Shown here piece after piece: positions 8,706 to 18,710 of a DNA stretch of 64,000 nucleotides (position 1 is the stretch's first letter; the number at the start of each line of letters is the position of its first letter). The stretch lies in NCBI GenBank assembly GCA_015056905.1, contig SVFI01000001.1, positions 1 to 64,000 on the forward strand, given 5' to 3'. The stretch comes from Lachnospiraceae bacterium (lineage in GTDB: Bacteria > Bacillota > Clostridia > Lachnospirales > Lachnospiraceae). The translations under genes and the position numbers were made by a program. A model generated the notes under the pieces. The model did not search any database, was not told the origin of the DNA, and was given only the letters and a program-made list of their open reading frames with translations.

Positions 8706-9740
8706 TTACAATAATATCATAGCATCTCCAAAAGAAAAGAATCTATATTGCTCGTGCACGGCCGTTTTATATGCCCGAAGAACGTTTTCTCTGCCTGCCA
8801 ATGCTGATACTAACATGATAAGAGTAGACTCCGGCAGATGAAAATTCGTGATAAGACCATCCAGAATTTTAAACTTATATCCCGGATAGATAAAGATTTC
8901 CGTATTGTCACATCCTGCATGCAGAAAGCCCTCTTCGTCCGCTGCACTCTCTATGGTACGGCAGCTCGTTGTACCGACACAGATAACACGCTTTCCCGCC
9001 TTTTTGGTTGCATTGATGATATCTGCTGCCTCTTTTGACACCTGATAGTACTCCGAATGCATGTGGTGATCGAGCACATTCTCCTCCTTGACCGGACGGA
9101 ACGTTCCGAGTCCGACATGAAGTGTCACGTACGCAATGTTCACCCCTTTTTTTGCGATGACGTCAAGCAAATCCGGCGTAAAATGAAGTCCCGCCGTCGG
9201 TGCAGCCGCACTGCCCTCATACTTGGCGTATACGGTCTGATAACGGGTTTTATCCTCAAGCTTGTGTGTGATATAAGGCGGAAGCGGCATTTCACCGAGC
9301 TGATCCAGTATTTCTTCAAATATACCATCATATTCAAACTGTATCAGTCTGTTTCCTTCCTCCAAAACCTCTTTTACTTCCGCTTTCAGCAGTCCGCCGC
9401 CAAACACAAGACGCGCGCCCGGTTTCGCCTTCTTTCCCGGCTTCACAAGCGTCTCCCACATATCATTCTCATGTCTTTTGAGCAAAAGAACTTCTATGGT
9501 TGCACCGGTATCTTCCTTGGTCGCAAAGAGTCTGGCAGGGATGACCTTTGTGTCGTTGAGCACAAGACAGTCTCCCTCTTCCAGATAATCGACAACCTCT
9601 TTAAAAATATGATGTTCTATCTCGCCTGTTTCTTTATTTAGTTTCAAAAGTCTTGAACTGCTCCGGTCGCTGAGGGGATCCTGTGCGATCAGCTCCGGTG
9701 GCAGGTCAAAATAAAAATCTGATTTTTTTAATTCTGTCAT
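8706..9740 (-). CDS. queA: S-adenosylmethionine:tRNA ribosyltransferase-isomerase
   Basis: 344 residues, full length. QueA transfers the ribosyl part of S-adenosylmethionine to preQ1 in tRNA, forming epoxyqueuosine at the wobble position. Family motifs visible are the N-terminal [12 protein letters not shown], the central [10 protein letters not shown] and the C-terminal [15 protein letters not shown]. The start follows GAGG by nine to ten bases, 18 bp after pheT. It is therefore the last gene of the pheS-pheT-queA unit and should be under the tRNA-Phe T-box upstream. No tgt gene is in the window. Confidence 0.95.
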   Translation of the reverse strand: MTELKKSDFYFDLPPELIAQDPLSDRSSSRLLKLNKETGEIEHHIFKEVVDYLEEGDCLVLNDTKVIPARLFATKEDTGATIEVLLLKRHENDMWETLVKPGKKAKPGARLVFGGGLLKAEVKEVLEEGNRLIQFEYDGIFEEILDQLGEMPLPPYITHKLEDKTRYQTVYAKYEGSAAAPTAGLHFTPDLLDVIAKKGVNIAYVTLHVGLGTFRPVKEENVLDHHMHSEYYQVSKEAADIINATKKAGKRVICVGTTSCRTIESAADEEGFLHAGCDNTEIFIYPGYKFKILDGLITNFHLPESTLIMLVSALAGRENVLRAYKTAVHEQYRFFSFGDAMILL

Positions 9741-9758
9741 TTGCTTACAGCCTCTGTT

Positions 9759-12179
9759 CTAACTTCTGAGTTCCACGCCGTAGGCTTTGTTTAATTGTTT
9801 CAAAATTTTCTTTACATAACCATCTACGGAGTCGACCGCAAATGCTTCGTTCTTCGGCGTGAATACAACGGTAAACGCCATACTCTTCTTATCCGCAGCA
9901 ATCTGCTCTCCTTCATAGATGTCAAAAAGTGTAATCTTTGTAATATATTTGCATGCTTCCTTCATTATCTTTTCGATTTCACCGCAGGTAATGTTTCTGT
10001 CCGCAACAAGCGCAAGGTCCCTCTGCTCCTCCGGGAATTTCGGAAGCGGCTCAAAAACAGCTTTCTTTCCATACCACTGCGACAGCACTTTTAAATCCAG
10101 CTCCATGATGTAAGCAGGTGTGCGCAAATCCTTGGCATCGGCGATGTCGTATGCAAGCTTACCGAAATAGCCGACTTCCACGCCCTCACATAACACGCGG
10201 GCCGTCTGATACGGATGAAGGAATGTATTGCTCATTGTTTCATAAGTAAATTCCACATGCAGCGTATCCGCAACCTTCTCAGCGATTCCTTTCATTGTAT
10301 AGAAAGATTCTTTCTCACCGAAAATACCGACACAAAGTCTCGGTTTCTCATCCGGATACTGCGTAAGCGGAAGCTCATACGGAATATATACGTTACCGAT
10401 TTCAAACAGTCTTCCTTCCAGATTTCCTTTTTTCTGGTTACGCGCTACAGCATTAATCATAGAAGCTGCCAGTGTTGTTCGCATCAGAGAAATTTCCTCG
10501 CTGATTGGATTCATGATACGGATGGCATTACGTTCTGTTGCATTCTCCGAAATTCTAATCATATCAAGGTCTGCCGGTGAGAAGAACGAATAGTGAATAC
10601 ATTCATATGCTCCTACGCTGCAGAGCGCTTTTTTCAGGCGAAGTTCCGATTTCTGTACCTGATTGAGTCCTCCGATGGTCACCTGTGCTGACGGCATAAA
10701 CGCCGGCTGTACATGTTCATAACCATACATACGGATGACTTCCTCTGCAATATCCTGATAGGTCTCAACATCCTCGCGATATGCAGGAACTTTCAACATC
10801 AGATTATCGCCTTCAATCTGCGGCTCAAAATACAGATTCGTCATAATTTTGACAATTTCTTCATTCGGCACTACAATACCGAGACATTTATTTACTTTAT
10901 CAATACTTACTGTTAAATCTCTGGCTTCCACACTGTTTCCGGTGTTTACGTCCACATGGGTACGTGCGACTTTACCGCATCCGAGTTCCTCAATAAGGTG
11001 CAGTGCACGCTTCATTGCCATAACGGTTGCGTACTCATCCACACCTTTTTCGTAGCGCGCACTGGAATCCGAACGCTTACCGACTGCTCTGGAAGTTCTT
11101 CTGATATTATCACGTGCAAACTTTGCAGACTCAAAAAGCACTGCGTTTGTTGTCTCTCTGATTTCAGAATTTAATCCGCCCATAACACCTGCAAGAGCTA
11201 CCGGTTTGACACCGTCACAGATGACCATATTTGCCTCTGTGAGCGTAAGTTCCTGTCCGTCGAGCGTCACAATCGGCTCACCGTCTTTAGCACGTCTCAC
11301 ATGGATAGCATTACCTTCCAGTGTTGACAAATCAAATGCATGCATCGGCTGTCCGAGTTCTTTTAAAATATAGTTTGTAATATCCACCACGTTGGAGATG
11401 GCATCAATTCCGACAAGCGCAAGTCTACGCTTCATCCACGCAGGAGACTCTCCGATTTTGACATCTGTTACATAATGTGCGCTGTATCTCGGACAAAGGT
11501 CCGGGCACTCTACCGATACCTGAAAACCACTGAGCTCATCATCTGTCTCTGTGTAATCAAGCGCCGGCATTTTAAGCTCTTTTTCAAGCACGGCAGCAAC
11601 TTCTCTGGCAATACCGAAAATACTCTGACAATCCGGGCGGTTCGCCGTGATGGCAATATCAAAAATCCAATCATCGAGACCAAGCATCGGTTTTACATCC
11701 GCACCAATTTCTGCCTCCTCCGGAAGCACGAGAAGCCCATTGTAGCCTGCACCCGGATACATATTCTCACTCACACCGAGTTCCACTCCGGAACAAAGCA
11801 TACCAAACGATTCATACCCGCGAAGTTTTCCTTTTCCGATGGTCATAACGCCTTCTACGGTCTTGTGATCTTTGGCCGTCGCATAAACGGTTGCTCCGAC
11901 AAGAGCCACCGGGAATTTACCGCCTGCAGCAACATTGTCAGCGCCACAGCAAATCTGAAATGTTCCGTGCTCTCCGCAGTCCACCTGACAAACGTGCAGA
12001 TGGGTATCCGGAATCGCCTCACAGGTAAGTACTTTGCCTACAACAACCTTGCTGATGTCCTTTCCTACTTCATACAGTTCTTCTACTTCAAAACCGCAGG
12101 AAAACAGTTTATCCTGTAACTCCTGTGGTGTCACATCAATATCTACATATTCTTTTAACCAACTAAGCGGTGTAATCAT
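9759..12179 (-). CDS. pheT: Phenylalanine--tRNA ligase beta subunit
   Basis: 806 residues, the usual bacterial length. Domain order is clear: N-terminal domain, tRNA-binding OB-fold (EMAP-like, about 40-150), B3/B4 editing domain (about 210-400), B5 domain, catalytic-like core and C-terminal anticodon-binding ferredoxin-fold (about 710-806). The subunit pairs with PheS in an alpha2-beta2 enzyme that charges tRNA-Phe and edits Tyr-tRNA-Phe. It starts 30 bp after the end of pheS on the same strand. Confidence 0.97.
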   Translation of the reverse strand: MITPLSWLKEYVDIDVTPQELQDKLFSCGFEVEELYEVGKDISKVVVGKVLTCEAIPDTHLHVCQVDCGEHGTFQICCGADNVAAGGKFPVALVGATVYATAKDHKTVEGVMTIGKGKLRGYESFGMLCSGVELGVSENMYPGAGYNGLLVLPEEAEIGADVKPMLGLDDWIFDIAITANRPDCQSIFGIAREVAAVLEKELKMPALDYTETDDELSGFQVSVECPDLCPRYSAHYVTDVKIGESPAWMKRRLALVGIDAISNVVDITNYILKELGQPMHAFDLSTLEGNAIHVRRAKDGEPIVTLDGQELTLTEANMVICDGVKPVALAGVMGGLNSEIRETTNAVLFESAKFARDNIRRTSRAVGKRSDSSARYEKGVDEYATVMAMKRALHLIEELGCGKVARTHVDVNTGNSVEARDLTVSIDKVNKCLGIVVPNEEIVKIMTNLYFEPQIEGDNLMLKVPAYREDVETYQDIAEEVIRMYGYEHVQPAFMPSAQVTIGGLNQVQKSELRLKKALCSVGAYECIHYSFFSPADLDMIRISENATERNAIRIMNPISEEISLMRTTLAASMINAVARNQKKGNLEGRLFEIGNVYIPYELPLTQYPDEKPRLCVGIFGEKESFYTMKGIAEKVADTLHVEFTYETMSNTFLHPYQTARVLCEGVEVGYFGKLAYDIADAKDLRTPAYIMELDLKVLSQWYGKKAVFEPLPKFPEEQRDLALVADRNITCGEIEKIMKEACKYITKITLFDIYEGEQIAADKKSMAFTVVFTPKNEAFAVDSVDGYVKKILKQLNKAYGVELRS

Positions 12180-12209
12180 ATTCTGTCACCTAACCTTCCT
12201 TTATTCTCA

Positions 12210-13235
12210 TTAATCATTTAACTGCTTAAGCACACGCAAATCGGATTCAAACAACAGCTTGATGTTGTTGATACCGTATTTGAGCATTGCCGTACGCTCA
12301 ATACCGATACCGAATGCAAATCCGCTGTACTCATTGGAATCAATTCCGCAATTTTCAAGCACCTTGTTATTCACAACACCGGCACCGAGAATCTCAATCC
12401 AGCCGGTACCTTTGCAAAGCTTACATCCCGTTCCGCCGCATTCAAAACAGCTGCAGTCCACTTCTACCGAAGGCTCTGTAAATGGGAAATAGGAAGGACG
12501 AAGTCTTGTCTTTGTACCCTCACCGTAAATTTTCTTTACAAACACATCGAGCATACCCTGTAAATCACAAAGAGTAATTCCCTTATCCACAACCAAACCT
12601 TCCATCTGTGTGAACATCGGCGAATGTGTTGCATCGTCATCGGAACGGAACACCTTACCCGGAGATAAAATCTTAATCGGCGGTTTGGAATTTTCCATGA
12701 CATGAATCTGTCCTGCTGATGTCTGCGTACGAAGCAGAAACTCCGGTGACAAATAGAACGTATCCTGCATATCTCTTGCCGGATGATCCTGCGGAGTATT
12801 TAACGCCGTAAAGTTATAATAATCCGTTTCAATTTCTCTTCCCTCGTATATTTCAAATCCCATACCGGAGAAAATATCAATCAGCTCATTGCGCACGAGC
12901 GTAATCGGATGAAGATTTCCTTCCTCAGACTCTACCGCCGGAAGAGAAATGTCAATTTTCTCTGCCTCGTATCTTGCCTGCAGTTCCTTTTCTTTCATCT
13001 TAACATCCAAATCTCCCAAAAATCCGAGCGCCCATTCTTTCAGTTCATTGACTCCCTTACCGTATGAGGCTCTCTCCTCCGGAGCAATGTTTTTCATCTC
13101 CTTCATCAGCATACCGATTTTACCGGTTTTACCGTCAAGAAATTTTTTCTTGAACTCGTATACTTCTTTTGAGGATGCAAGTTCCTCTGCTCCACTCATG
13201 ATTTCCTGCTTAATTTGCTCTAAATTTGCATTCAT
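12210..13235 (-). CDS. pheS: Phenylalanine--tRNA ligase alpha subunit
   Basis: 341 residues from the ATG at 13235, preceded by a purine-rich AGGAAAGGAAAA site; a longer reading adds 14 codons that would begin near the T-box terminator and is less likely. The protein has the N-terminal coiled coil (about 1-85) and the class II synthetase core, with motif 2 near [16 protein letters not shown] and a motif 3 segment [18 protein letters not shown] cysteine-rich [14 protein letters not shown] stretch, common in Firmicute PheS, lies near residue 260. First gene of the T-box-controlled operon. Confidence 0.97.
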   Translation of the reverse strand: MNANLEQIKQEIMSGAEELASSKEVYEFKKKFLDGKTGKIGMLMKEMKNIAPEERASYGKGVNELKEWALGFLGDLDVKMKEKELQARYEAEKIDISLPAVESEEGNLHPITLVRNELIDIFSGMGFEIYEGREIETDYYNFTALNTPQDHPARDMQDTFYLSPEFLLRTQTSAGQIHVMENSKPPIKILSPGKVFRSDDDATHSPMFTQMEGLVVDKGITLCDLQGMLDVFVKKIYGEGTKTRLRPSYFPFTEPSVEVDCSCFECGGTGCKLCKGTGWIEILGAGVVNNKVLENCGIDSNEYSGFAFGIGIERTAMLKYGINNIKLLFESDLRVLKQLND

Positions 13236-13284
13236 AATGTTTTTTCCTTTCCTTTCTTTATGTGCATCCACTGGCATTTAGCAA

Positions 13285-13549
13285 TAAAAAAACGCCCCTG
13301 CACAACTACATGCATGGGACGAATATAATCCGCGGTACCACCCTTTTTCCCGAAAGACATCGCTTTCAGGCACTCTTATGCGCGTAACGTGCGCCGACGT
13401 CTCTGCCTACTGCTATTTCAACAAAGCTGCTCCGGTGGGAAATTCAATCAACATCTGAACGTAAGGGGCTTTCAGCCGGTGGCTCCCTCTCTCTGACCGA
13501 AAATGTATCTCTACTGACACCTTCCTCGCATTTCTTATAAAATTCACAT
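13285..13549 (-). ncRNA. tRNA-Phe T-box leader of pheS-pheT-queA
   Basis: Read on the minus strand, the leader contains the T-box sequence GGGTGGTACCGCG (13328-13340), which pairs with the uncharged tRNA acceptor end. Upstream are a stem I with an AG-bulge-like GAGAGAGGGAG, an AGTAGAGA specifier-loop strand, and a specifier-loop 3' strand ending GAATTTCC just before CACCGGAGC, so the codon is a Phe codon (TTC, or TTT). The terminator (13285-13321) has arms CGTCCC and GGGGCG continued by TGCA/TGCA, then seven T. High charged tRNA-Phe should favour the terminator. Confidence 0.9.
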
Positions 13550-13555
13550 AAAAAT

Positions 13556-13584
13556 ATAATAATCAAACACCGCAAAATTGTCAA
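13556..13584 (-). promoter_or_regulatory. Promoter of the pheS T-box transcript
   Basis: Minus-strand TTGACA and TATTAT are separated by exactly 17 bp, just upstream of the T-box stem I. This is one of the best housekeeping promoter matches in the window. Confidence 0.75.
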
Positions 13585-13653
13585 GAATTCCTTTTTATTT
13601 TTGCATGTGATAATATGAATATTGACAGGGATAATAAGAAAGGAGGATTTCCC

Positions 13654-14178
13654 ATGAAACAACTGGAAGATTATGTGAGAACCATACCTGATTTTCCGGA
13701 ACCGGGTATTATGTTTCGTGACGTGACAAGCGTATTACAGGATGCAGACGGTTTTCAGCTCGCCATTGACTCAATGCGCAAGCTCCTTGATGGCGTTTCC
13801 TGCGATGTGATTGCCGGCGCTGAATCCAGAGGATTTATTTTCGGTGCCCCGATTGCATATGCGCTCGGCAAACCATTTGTCCTGATTCGCAAAAAAGGAA
13901 AGCTCCCATGCGAAACGATTTCCACCTCCTACGAACTCGAATACGGCAGCGCAGAAATTGAAATCCACGCCGATTCCGTTCGTCCGGGACAAAAAGTCGT
14001 TCTGATTGATGACCTGATTGCCACCGGCGGCACCATCGAAGCCGCTGCCCGGCTTATTGAACAGCTCGGCGGTGAGGTTGTCAAAATTGTTTTTCTCATG
14101 GAGCTTGCAGGATTAAACGGCCGCGAAAAGCTGAAGAAATACGATGTCGACGCTGTTATCACCTATGAAGGTAAATAA
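13654..14178 (+). CDS. apt: Adenine phosphoribosyltransferase
   Basis: 174 residues from the ATG at 13654, which follows AGGAGG; an ATG 13 codons upstream has no such site. The enzyme makes AMP from adenine and PRPP. The PRPP-binding motif VVLIDDLIATGGTIEAA is near residue 110, with the ESRGFIFG motif near 60, both typical of this family. The gene is divergent from the pheS leader and is followed 29 bp later by a purine permease on the same strand, a clear salvage pair: uptake and phosphoribosylation of the base. Confidence 0.96.
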   Translation: MKQLEDYVRTIPDFPEPGIMFRDVTSVLQDADGFQLAIDSMRKLLDGVSCDVIAGAESRGFIFGAPIAYALGKPFVLIRKKGKLPCETISTSYELEYGSAEIEIHADSVRPGQKVVLIDDLIATGGTIEAAARLIEQLGGEVVKIVFLMELAGLNGREKLKKYDVDAVITYEGK

Positions 14179-14207
14179 CTAAGCCACAAAGAAAGGAATT
14201 CTGAACT

Positions 14208-15563
14208 ATGGAAAAATTTTTTAAACTGAAAGAAAATGGTACCAATGTACGTACTGAAGTCATCGCCGGTATTACTACCTTTATGACGATGGCCTACATT
14301 CTTGCCGTAAATCCAAGCATGCTTTCCGCAGCAGGCATCGACCCAACCGCTGCGCTGATTGCAACCTGTCTTGCCTCTTTTGTCGGCACAATGTGTATGG
14401 CTCTTATGGCCAACTACCCGTTCGCACTTGCTCCTGGTATGGGACTGAATGCCTACTTTGCATATACCGTATGTATCGGTATGGGATACGACTGGAGAAT
14501 CGCTCTTGCTGCTGTTGCCGTTGAGGGTATTGTCTTCATCATCCTCTCTCTTACCAACGTGCGTGAAGCAATCTTCAACGCGATTCCAAGCATGCTCAAA
14601 AAAGGTGTGAGCGCAGGTATCGGTCTGTTTATTGCTTTCATCGGTCTTCAAGGTGCGCATCTTGTTGTCAACAACGATTCTACACTTATTTCCTATGTGA
14701 ATTTCCGTGGCAATTTCCACACAGAAGGAATCTGCGCCATCCTTGCACTCATCGGACTTTTTATTACTGCCGTTCTTTATATTAAAGGCTTTAAAGCATC
14801 CATCCTGATTGGTATCGTTGCAACCTGGCTCCTTGGTATGCTCGCTCAGGCAACAGGATTGTATCATGTGACGCCGGAAGCAGGCTTCTACTCTTTATAT
14901 CCAGCGTTTGGCATCACTGATTTTTCTAAATTCGGCGAAACATTCGGACAAGTATTTAAAGCTGATTTTTCAGGCGTAAGCATCACGAATTTTATCGTTG
15001 TTATCTTTGCTTTCCTCTTCGTTGATATGTTTGATACAATCGGAACACTCGTCGGTGTAGCAACGAAAGCAAAAATGCTCGATGAAAACGAGAAACTCCC
15101 ACGCATTAAACCGGCTCTTTTGGCAGATGCAATTGCCACATTCTTAGGTGCTGTTTTCGGTACATCCACAACAACAACTTATGTGGAAAGTTCTGCAGGT
15201 GTAGGTGCAGGAGCCAGAACAGGACTTGCCTCCGTTGTGACAGGATTTATGTTCCTTCTTGCCATCTTCTTTGCTCCGGTATTTACGGCTATTCCGGGGT
15301 TTGCAACAGCTCCGGCCCTTATCTTTGTCGGATTCTTAATGGTTATGGCAGTTACGGAAATCAAATTTGACGATGTGACGGAAGCCCTTCCTGCATACCT
15401 TTGCTTCCTTGCTATGCCGCTTATGTACAGCATCTCAGAAGGTATTGCCATCGGCGTTATCTCTTACACAATCATCAATGTTTGCTGCGGAAAAGCCAAG
15501 AAAGTCACTCCGCTTATGTATGTGTTAACGATTTTGTTTATTGCCAAATACGTGTTCCTGTAA
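14208..15563 (+). CDS. NCS2/AzgA-type purine base permease
   Basis: 451 residues with 12 to 14 hydrophobic segments. The N-terminus EVIAGITTFMTMAYILAVNP and the LAPGMGLNAYFAYTV stretch are characteristic of the adenine/guanine/hypoxanthine branch (AzgA, PbuG and PbuO-like). These proteins import purine bases with protons. Which base is preferred cannot be told from sequence, but the adjoining apt gene favours adenine. The start follows AAAGGAA, and a strong bidirectional terminator lies 26 bp past the stop. Confidence 0.93.
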   Translation: MEKFFKLKENGTNVRTEVIAGITTFMTMAYILAVNPSMLSAAGIDPTAALIATCLASFVGTMCMALMANYPFALAPGMGLNAYFAYTVCIGMGYDWRIALAAVAVEGIVFIILSLTNVREAIFNAIPSMLKKGVSAGIGLFIAFIGLQGAHLVVNNDSTLISYVNFRGNFHTEGICAILALIGLFITAVLYIKGFKASILIGIVATWLLGMLAQATGLYHVTPEAGFYSLYPAFGITDFSKFGETFGQVFKADFSGVSITNFIVVIFAFLFVDMFDTIGTLVGVATKAKMLDENEKLPRIKPALLADAIATFLGAVFGTSTTTTYVESSAGVGAGARTGLASVVTGFMFLLAIFFAPVFTAIPGFATAPALIFVGFLMVMAVTEIKFDDVTEALPAYLCFLAMPLMYSISEGIAIGVISYTIINVCCGKAKKVTPLMYVLTILFIAKYVFL

Positions 15564-15589
15564 TTTAGTTTTCACAAAATAAGACATGC

Positions 15590-15617
15590 GAAACGCCCCT
15601 GTATTCAGGGGCGTTTC
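15590..15617. terminator. Bidirectional terminator between the purine permease and YihY-like genes
   Basis: A perfect 11-bp stem, GAAACGCCCCT with AGGGGCGTTTC, encloses a 6-nt loop. It serves the permease transcript on the plus strand and the YihY-like gene on the minus strand. The minus-strand gene ends at 15605, so one arm of the hairpin is coding sequence. Confidence 0.8.
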
Positions 15618-16465
15618 TTACTTTCTCTTTTCTTTTTTAAAGCTTGTTGCAGGAACTCATTGGCAGGTAACAAAAATCGGTTCATCAGTGCTCCGGCGAG
15701 CACAATATAAAAACATATATATAACCAAAGCATAATAATCGTTGCCGTCGCAACACTTCCATACACATTATACGAAAAAAAGTGATTTACGTAAACAGAA
15801 AACGCCCACGAGGCCACATACCAAAACAGACTGGCGGACAATGCTCCGGGAAGCTCATAACGGAACCTTTTTTGACTGTTCGGAATCCATGTATAGACTG
15901 CCCCGAAAAACAAGGTAAGCAATACAATCATAAAAAGCGAACGAAAATTTAACAACATCTCAAACAGATACTGAATATGAGGAAAAACCCCTGTCAAAAA
16001 GTCCGCAATCCACTCACCGAACACGACAAGTACCAAAAGGACAATAACCATCACAAGCATAGCGAACGTATAAACACTGGCCCGCAGACGTAGCAGAACG
16101 TAATTGCGTTTCTCGTCCACACGATTGATCACGTTAAGTCCACGCAAAAGTGCAAGCATTCCTTTTCCGCCTGACCAAATCAATACAAGGAGCGTAATGG
16201 AAAGCACAGCCCCGGAACTGTCATACATATTGGCAATGACAGAGACCGAAACCGGCACTAGATAATCCGGAAGTATCCCTGTCACAATCTCCATCAGCTT
16301 CGCTTCCGTAAGCGGAGTATACGGCAATACCGAAAAGAAAACAAGCATCATCGGTATCAGCGATAAATACGTAAAAAATGCAATACTGGATGCATATGCA
16401 CTAATGTGATATTTGCGCATCATAGAAAGATATTCTTTTCCAATCAGATAAAGTTTTCGCTTCAT
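15605..16465 (-). CDS. YihY/BrkB-family inner membrane protein
   Basis: 286 residues with about six transmembrane helices. The N-terminal YASSIAFFTYLSLIPMMLVF and the C-terminal conserved region (PGALSASLFWYVASWAFSVYV, split by the family's GS-containing loop) fit the YihY/virulence-factor BrkB family. The family was once thought to be ribonuclease BN, but its function is unknown. The start codon overlaps the stop of the upstream SpoIID-domain gene (ATGA-type overlap, 4 bp), so the two are translationally coupled. The coding sequence runs into the shared terminator hairpin. Confidence 0.9.
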   Translation of the reverse strand: MKRKLYLIGKEYLSMMRKYHISAYASSIAFFTYLSLIPMMLVFFSVLPYTPLTEAKLMEIVTGILPDYLVPVSVSVIANMYDSSGAVLSITLLVLIWSGGKGMLALLRGLNVINRVDEKRNYVLLRLRASVYTFAMLVMVIVLLVLVVFGEWIADFLTGVFPHIQYLFEMLLNFRSLFMIVLLTLFFGAVYTWIPNSQKRFRYELPGALSASLFWYVASWAFSVYVNHFFSYNVYGSVATATIIMLWLYICFYIVLAGALMNRFLLPANEFLQQALKKKRESKKRP

Positions 16466-18648
16466 TTCTCTTCCTTTTTCATTTTTTCCAAATCAGTTTC
16501 AATATAAAATGAGCTTAAAATACTCTCGTATGTCATCCCATTTTTCGCCATCTGTTTCGCTCCGTTCTGGCTCATTCCGATTCCGTGTCCGAAACCTCCG
16601 CCCCAGACAGTATAGGAAGTAATCTTCTTTTCTTCCTCCTCGTTATCAGACGGTTCATGCTCCGTTTCTATTGTCAAAAAGGCACTCGGCAGCATTCCGT
16701 TTGCCGTCCCGTCTTTGTCGTACTTCGCTCCCAGCTTAAGCCCGGTACTTTCATTTGCGAGTATATATCTGACATTCTTTTCAGACATGATTTTTACCGT
16801 CGCTTCGCCGCCGACAAGTATAAGTTCTGTGATTGCACCGCCCTCTGCACGTTTCACAATCTCAATATTCTTAAGTTCGCCGAACTCTCTGATTTCCTTA
16901 GCCACGTATCCCTTCGGTGTCTTAGTTAACACTTGATCCGGATTGGATGTGTATCGTTTTTGCAGATTTTCAAGAAAGAGCTGCTCATCCACTTCCGTTT
17001 CATATTTCCAACGGAAATAGGTTTCTGATGACTCATAGCAGCTGTCGTCTGTCCTCTTAATATATTCAGCAAACATATCATTGTCAGTCAGATTCAACGT
17101 ATCACCGCTTCCAATCTTACCTGCCTGCAGATACGCATCATTCTCTACCATCCACGCAGTCAAATCCGTCCCGTAGCCACAGGAAGTTGAATAAAAATAC
17201 GTTGTCACAGGTTTCCCATTCCGACAAACAACCACTCCCTCCGTCTCGCGGACTGCACGTGTCGTCATATCGTTTTCATGAATATTGTTATATACCTGAA
17301 AGGCTGCGCTGTCATCGACATGTGCCCCATAGCTCTGCATACGTGAATCAAGCATATGCGCATATGCATACGTTCTTGCACTGACAGCCTGGGCCTTGAG
17401 TGCTTCCATCGGATATGATGACGGCATTTCGCTTGGAACTACCGAGTATAGATACTCATCTAAAGGCAGCTCATTAATCACAAGAAGTCCTTCCTGCGTT
17501 CTTTCAACTTCCAACGTTCCTCGATAAGACGGAATCCCCTGGTTTCTCTCCACCGAGCAAAGCTCTGTCTTAGCCGAAATGGCTACCGGTGTAAAGGTGA
17601 TGCGCGCATGCTCAAACATGTCACTCTCCGCATCGAGACAAATCTCCTTTCCGCCTTGTATCATCCCCGATGTATCACCGCATTTCCATTCCATATCCGT
17701 ATCACACGAAAGGACAACCTTTTCATGATATGCTGATTCAAAATTCGTTGTTTTTATCACAACGCGAATCCGGTCAAGGTAACCCTCCCCTGAGACAAGT
17801 GCTGCCACAATCTCTTTCTTATCATTCAACACAAAATCCGTAAAATCATAACCGATTTTTAAATCTGATAATGTATACGGTTCGTATTCTCCGAATAATT
17901 TATACACCTGAATTTGTTCCGCATACGGATAGATTCCGACATCCTCCAGCTCGATATACTGATTGCGTATCGAGAGCAGCCTGGCATTGATTTTATCTGT
18001 ATACACCCGGACTGAGGTAACGCCCCCGTCTTTAATCTCGATATCCGCAATATCTTCATATCCGTGATAGTCCTCGTCGAAGTTAGCCAGAGCAAACTCC
18101 CGTCCCCCGTATTTGACCGTAAGTTCTCCCTCTGTATTCCCTTTAATCCATGCAGCCTCCAACATGATATCTGCCGGCTCTGTCTTCTCCACATCAAGTA
18201 CCATATCTACCGTACTCAGAGCACAAACCTCTGTTCCCGGCCCAATCGCAGACATATCCACCTCATCGTCCGCCATCTGATATGTATAAAGTTCTCCTCC
18301 CGTTTGCATGAAAGCAAGCAGCACATCCCCGCTGACGGAAACAACACAAATCGACCGATAATCCATCGCAAGTTCCGGCTCCGCGTCATTTACAAAAGCA
18401 ATCATGCGCTTTATTGTTTCTTCCTTCGGCAAATACCCTTTCTCCTCCAGTACCGCACGGCATTCCGTCAAAAAGCGATCTGCTGTCGAACTCTTCGTCA
18501 ACGAAAGCAACCTTTCGACTTCCGTTATCGGTATCTCCTCCTCCCGAGGTTGCTCTTTTGCCTTTTTCACCAACACGGAACTTCCGACTACAACAATCGC
18601 TGCCAAAATCAATATGGATGCAAGCAGAAATAACATTTTTTTAGACAT
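16462..18648 (-). CDS. SpoIID/LytB-domain cell-wall protein
   Basis: 728 residues from the ATG at 18648, which follows AAAGGGAA; an ATG six codons upstream lacks a site. A hydrophobic anchor spans about residues 5-25. The C-terminal half holds a SpoIID domain, starting near the YRGTLEVER motif and including VVPSEMPSSYPMEALKAQAV (the Glu in PSEM aligns with the catalytic acid of SpoIID lytic transglycosylases) and ending with GGGFGHGIGMSQNGA. SpoIID is a peptidoglycan lytic enzyme of sporulation, but this protein is about twice as long as SpoIID itself (roughly 340 residues) and has no SpoIIIAD/SpoIIQ context. The N-terminal 330 residues are not recognised. Confidence 0.88.
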   Translation of the reverse strand: MSKKMLFLLASILILAAIVVVGSSVLVKKAKEQPREEEIPITEVERLLSLTKSSTADRFLTECRAVLEEKGYLPKEETIKRMIAFVNDAEPELAMDYRSICVVSVSGDVLLAFMQTGGELYTYQMADDEVDMSAIGPGTEVCALSTVDMVLDVEKTEPADIMLEAAWIKGNTEGELTVKYGGREFALANFDEDYHGYEDIADIEIKDGGVTSVRVYTDKINARLLSIRNQYIELEDVGIYPYAEQIQVYKLFGEYEPYTLSDLKIGYDFTDFVLNDKKEIVAALVSGEGYLDRIRVVIKTTNFESAYHEKVVLSCDTDMEWKCGDTSGMIQGGKEICLDAESDMFEHARITFTPVAISAKTELCSVERNQGIPSYRGTLEVERTQEGLLVINELPLDEYLYSVVPSEMPSSYPMEALKAQAVSARTYAYAHMLDSRMQSYGAHVDDSAAFQVYNNIHENDMTTRAVRETEGVVVCRNGKPVTTYFYSTSCGYGTDLTAWMVENDAYLQAGKIGSGDTLNLTDNDMFAEYIKRTDDSCYESSETYFRWKYETEVDEQLFLENLQKRYTSNPDQVLTKTPKGYVAKEIREFGELKNIEIVKRAEGGAITELILVGGEATVKIMSEKNVRYILANESTGLKLGAKYDKDGTANGMLPSAFLTIETEHEPSDNEEEEKKITSYTVWGGGFGHGIGMSQNGAKQMAKNGMTYESILSSFYIETDLEKMKKEEK

Positions 18649-18674
18649 AAAATTCCCTTTCAACATTCACAATT

Positions 18675-18710
18675 CAAAAGAAAACAGCCCTCTCGGACTG
18701 TTTTCTTTTG
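18675..18710 (-). terminator. Terminator of the 6S-like RNA
   Basis: A 16-bp stem (CAAAAGAAAACAGTCC with GGGCTGTTTTCTTTTG, one G-U pair) and GAGA tetraloop. The T-rich 3' arm follows directly on the minus strand and lies 26 bp before the start codon of the SpoIID-domain gene. Confidence 0.75.

Noticed and set aside
9057-9641. Plus-strand ORF opposite queA
   Set aside because: Antisense to a conserved enzyme gene, without start signals.
11475-12119. Plus-strand ORF of over 200 codons opposite pheT
   Set aside because: It is antisense to a well-conserved gene, with no ribosome binding site and unusual composition (rich in His, Arg and Cys).
14163-14867. Minus-strand ORF opposite the purine permease gene
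   Set aside because: Cys/His/Asp-rich composition typical of an antisense reading of a membrane protein; no ribosome binding site.
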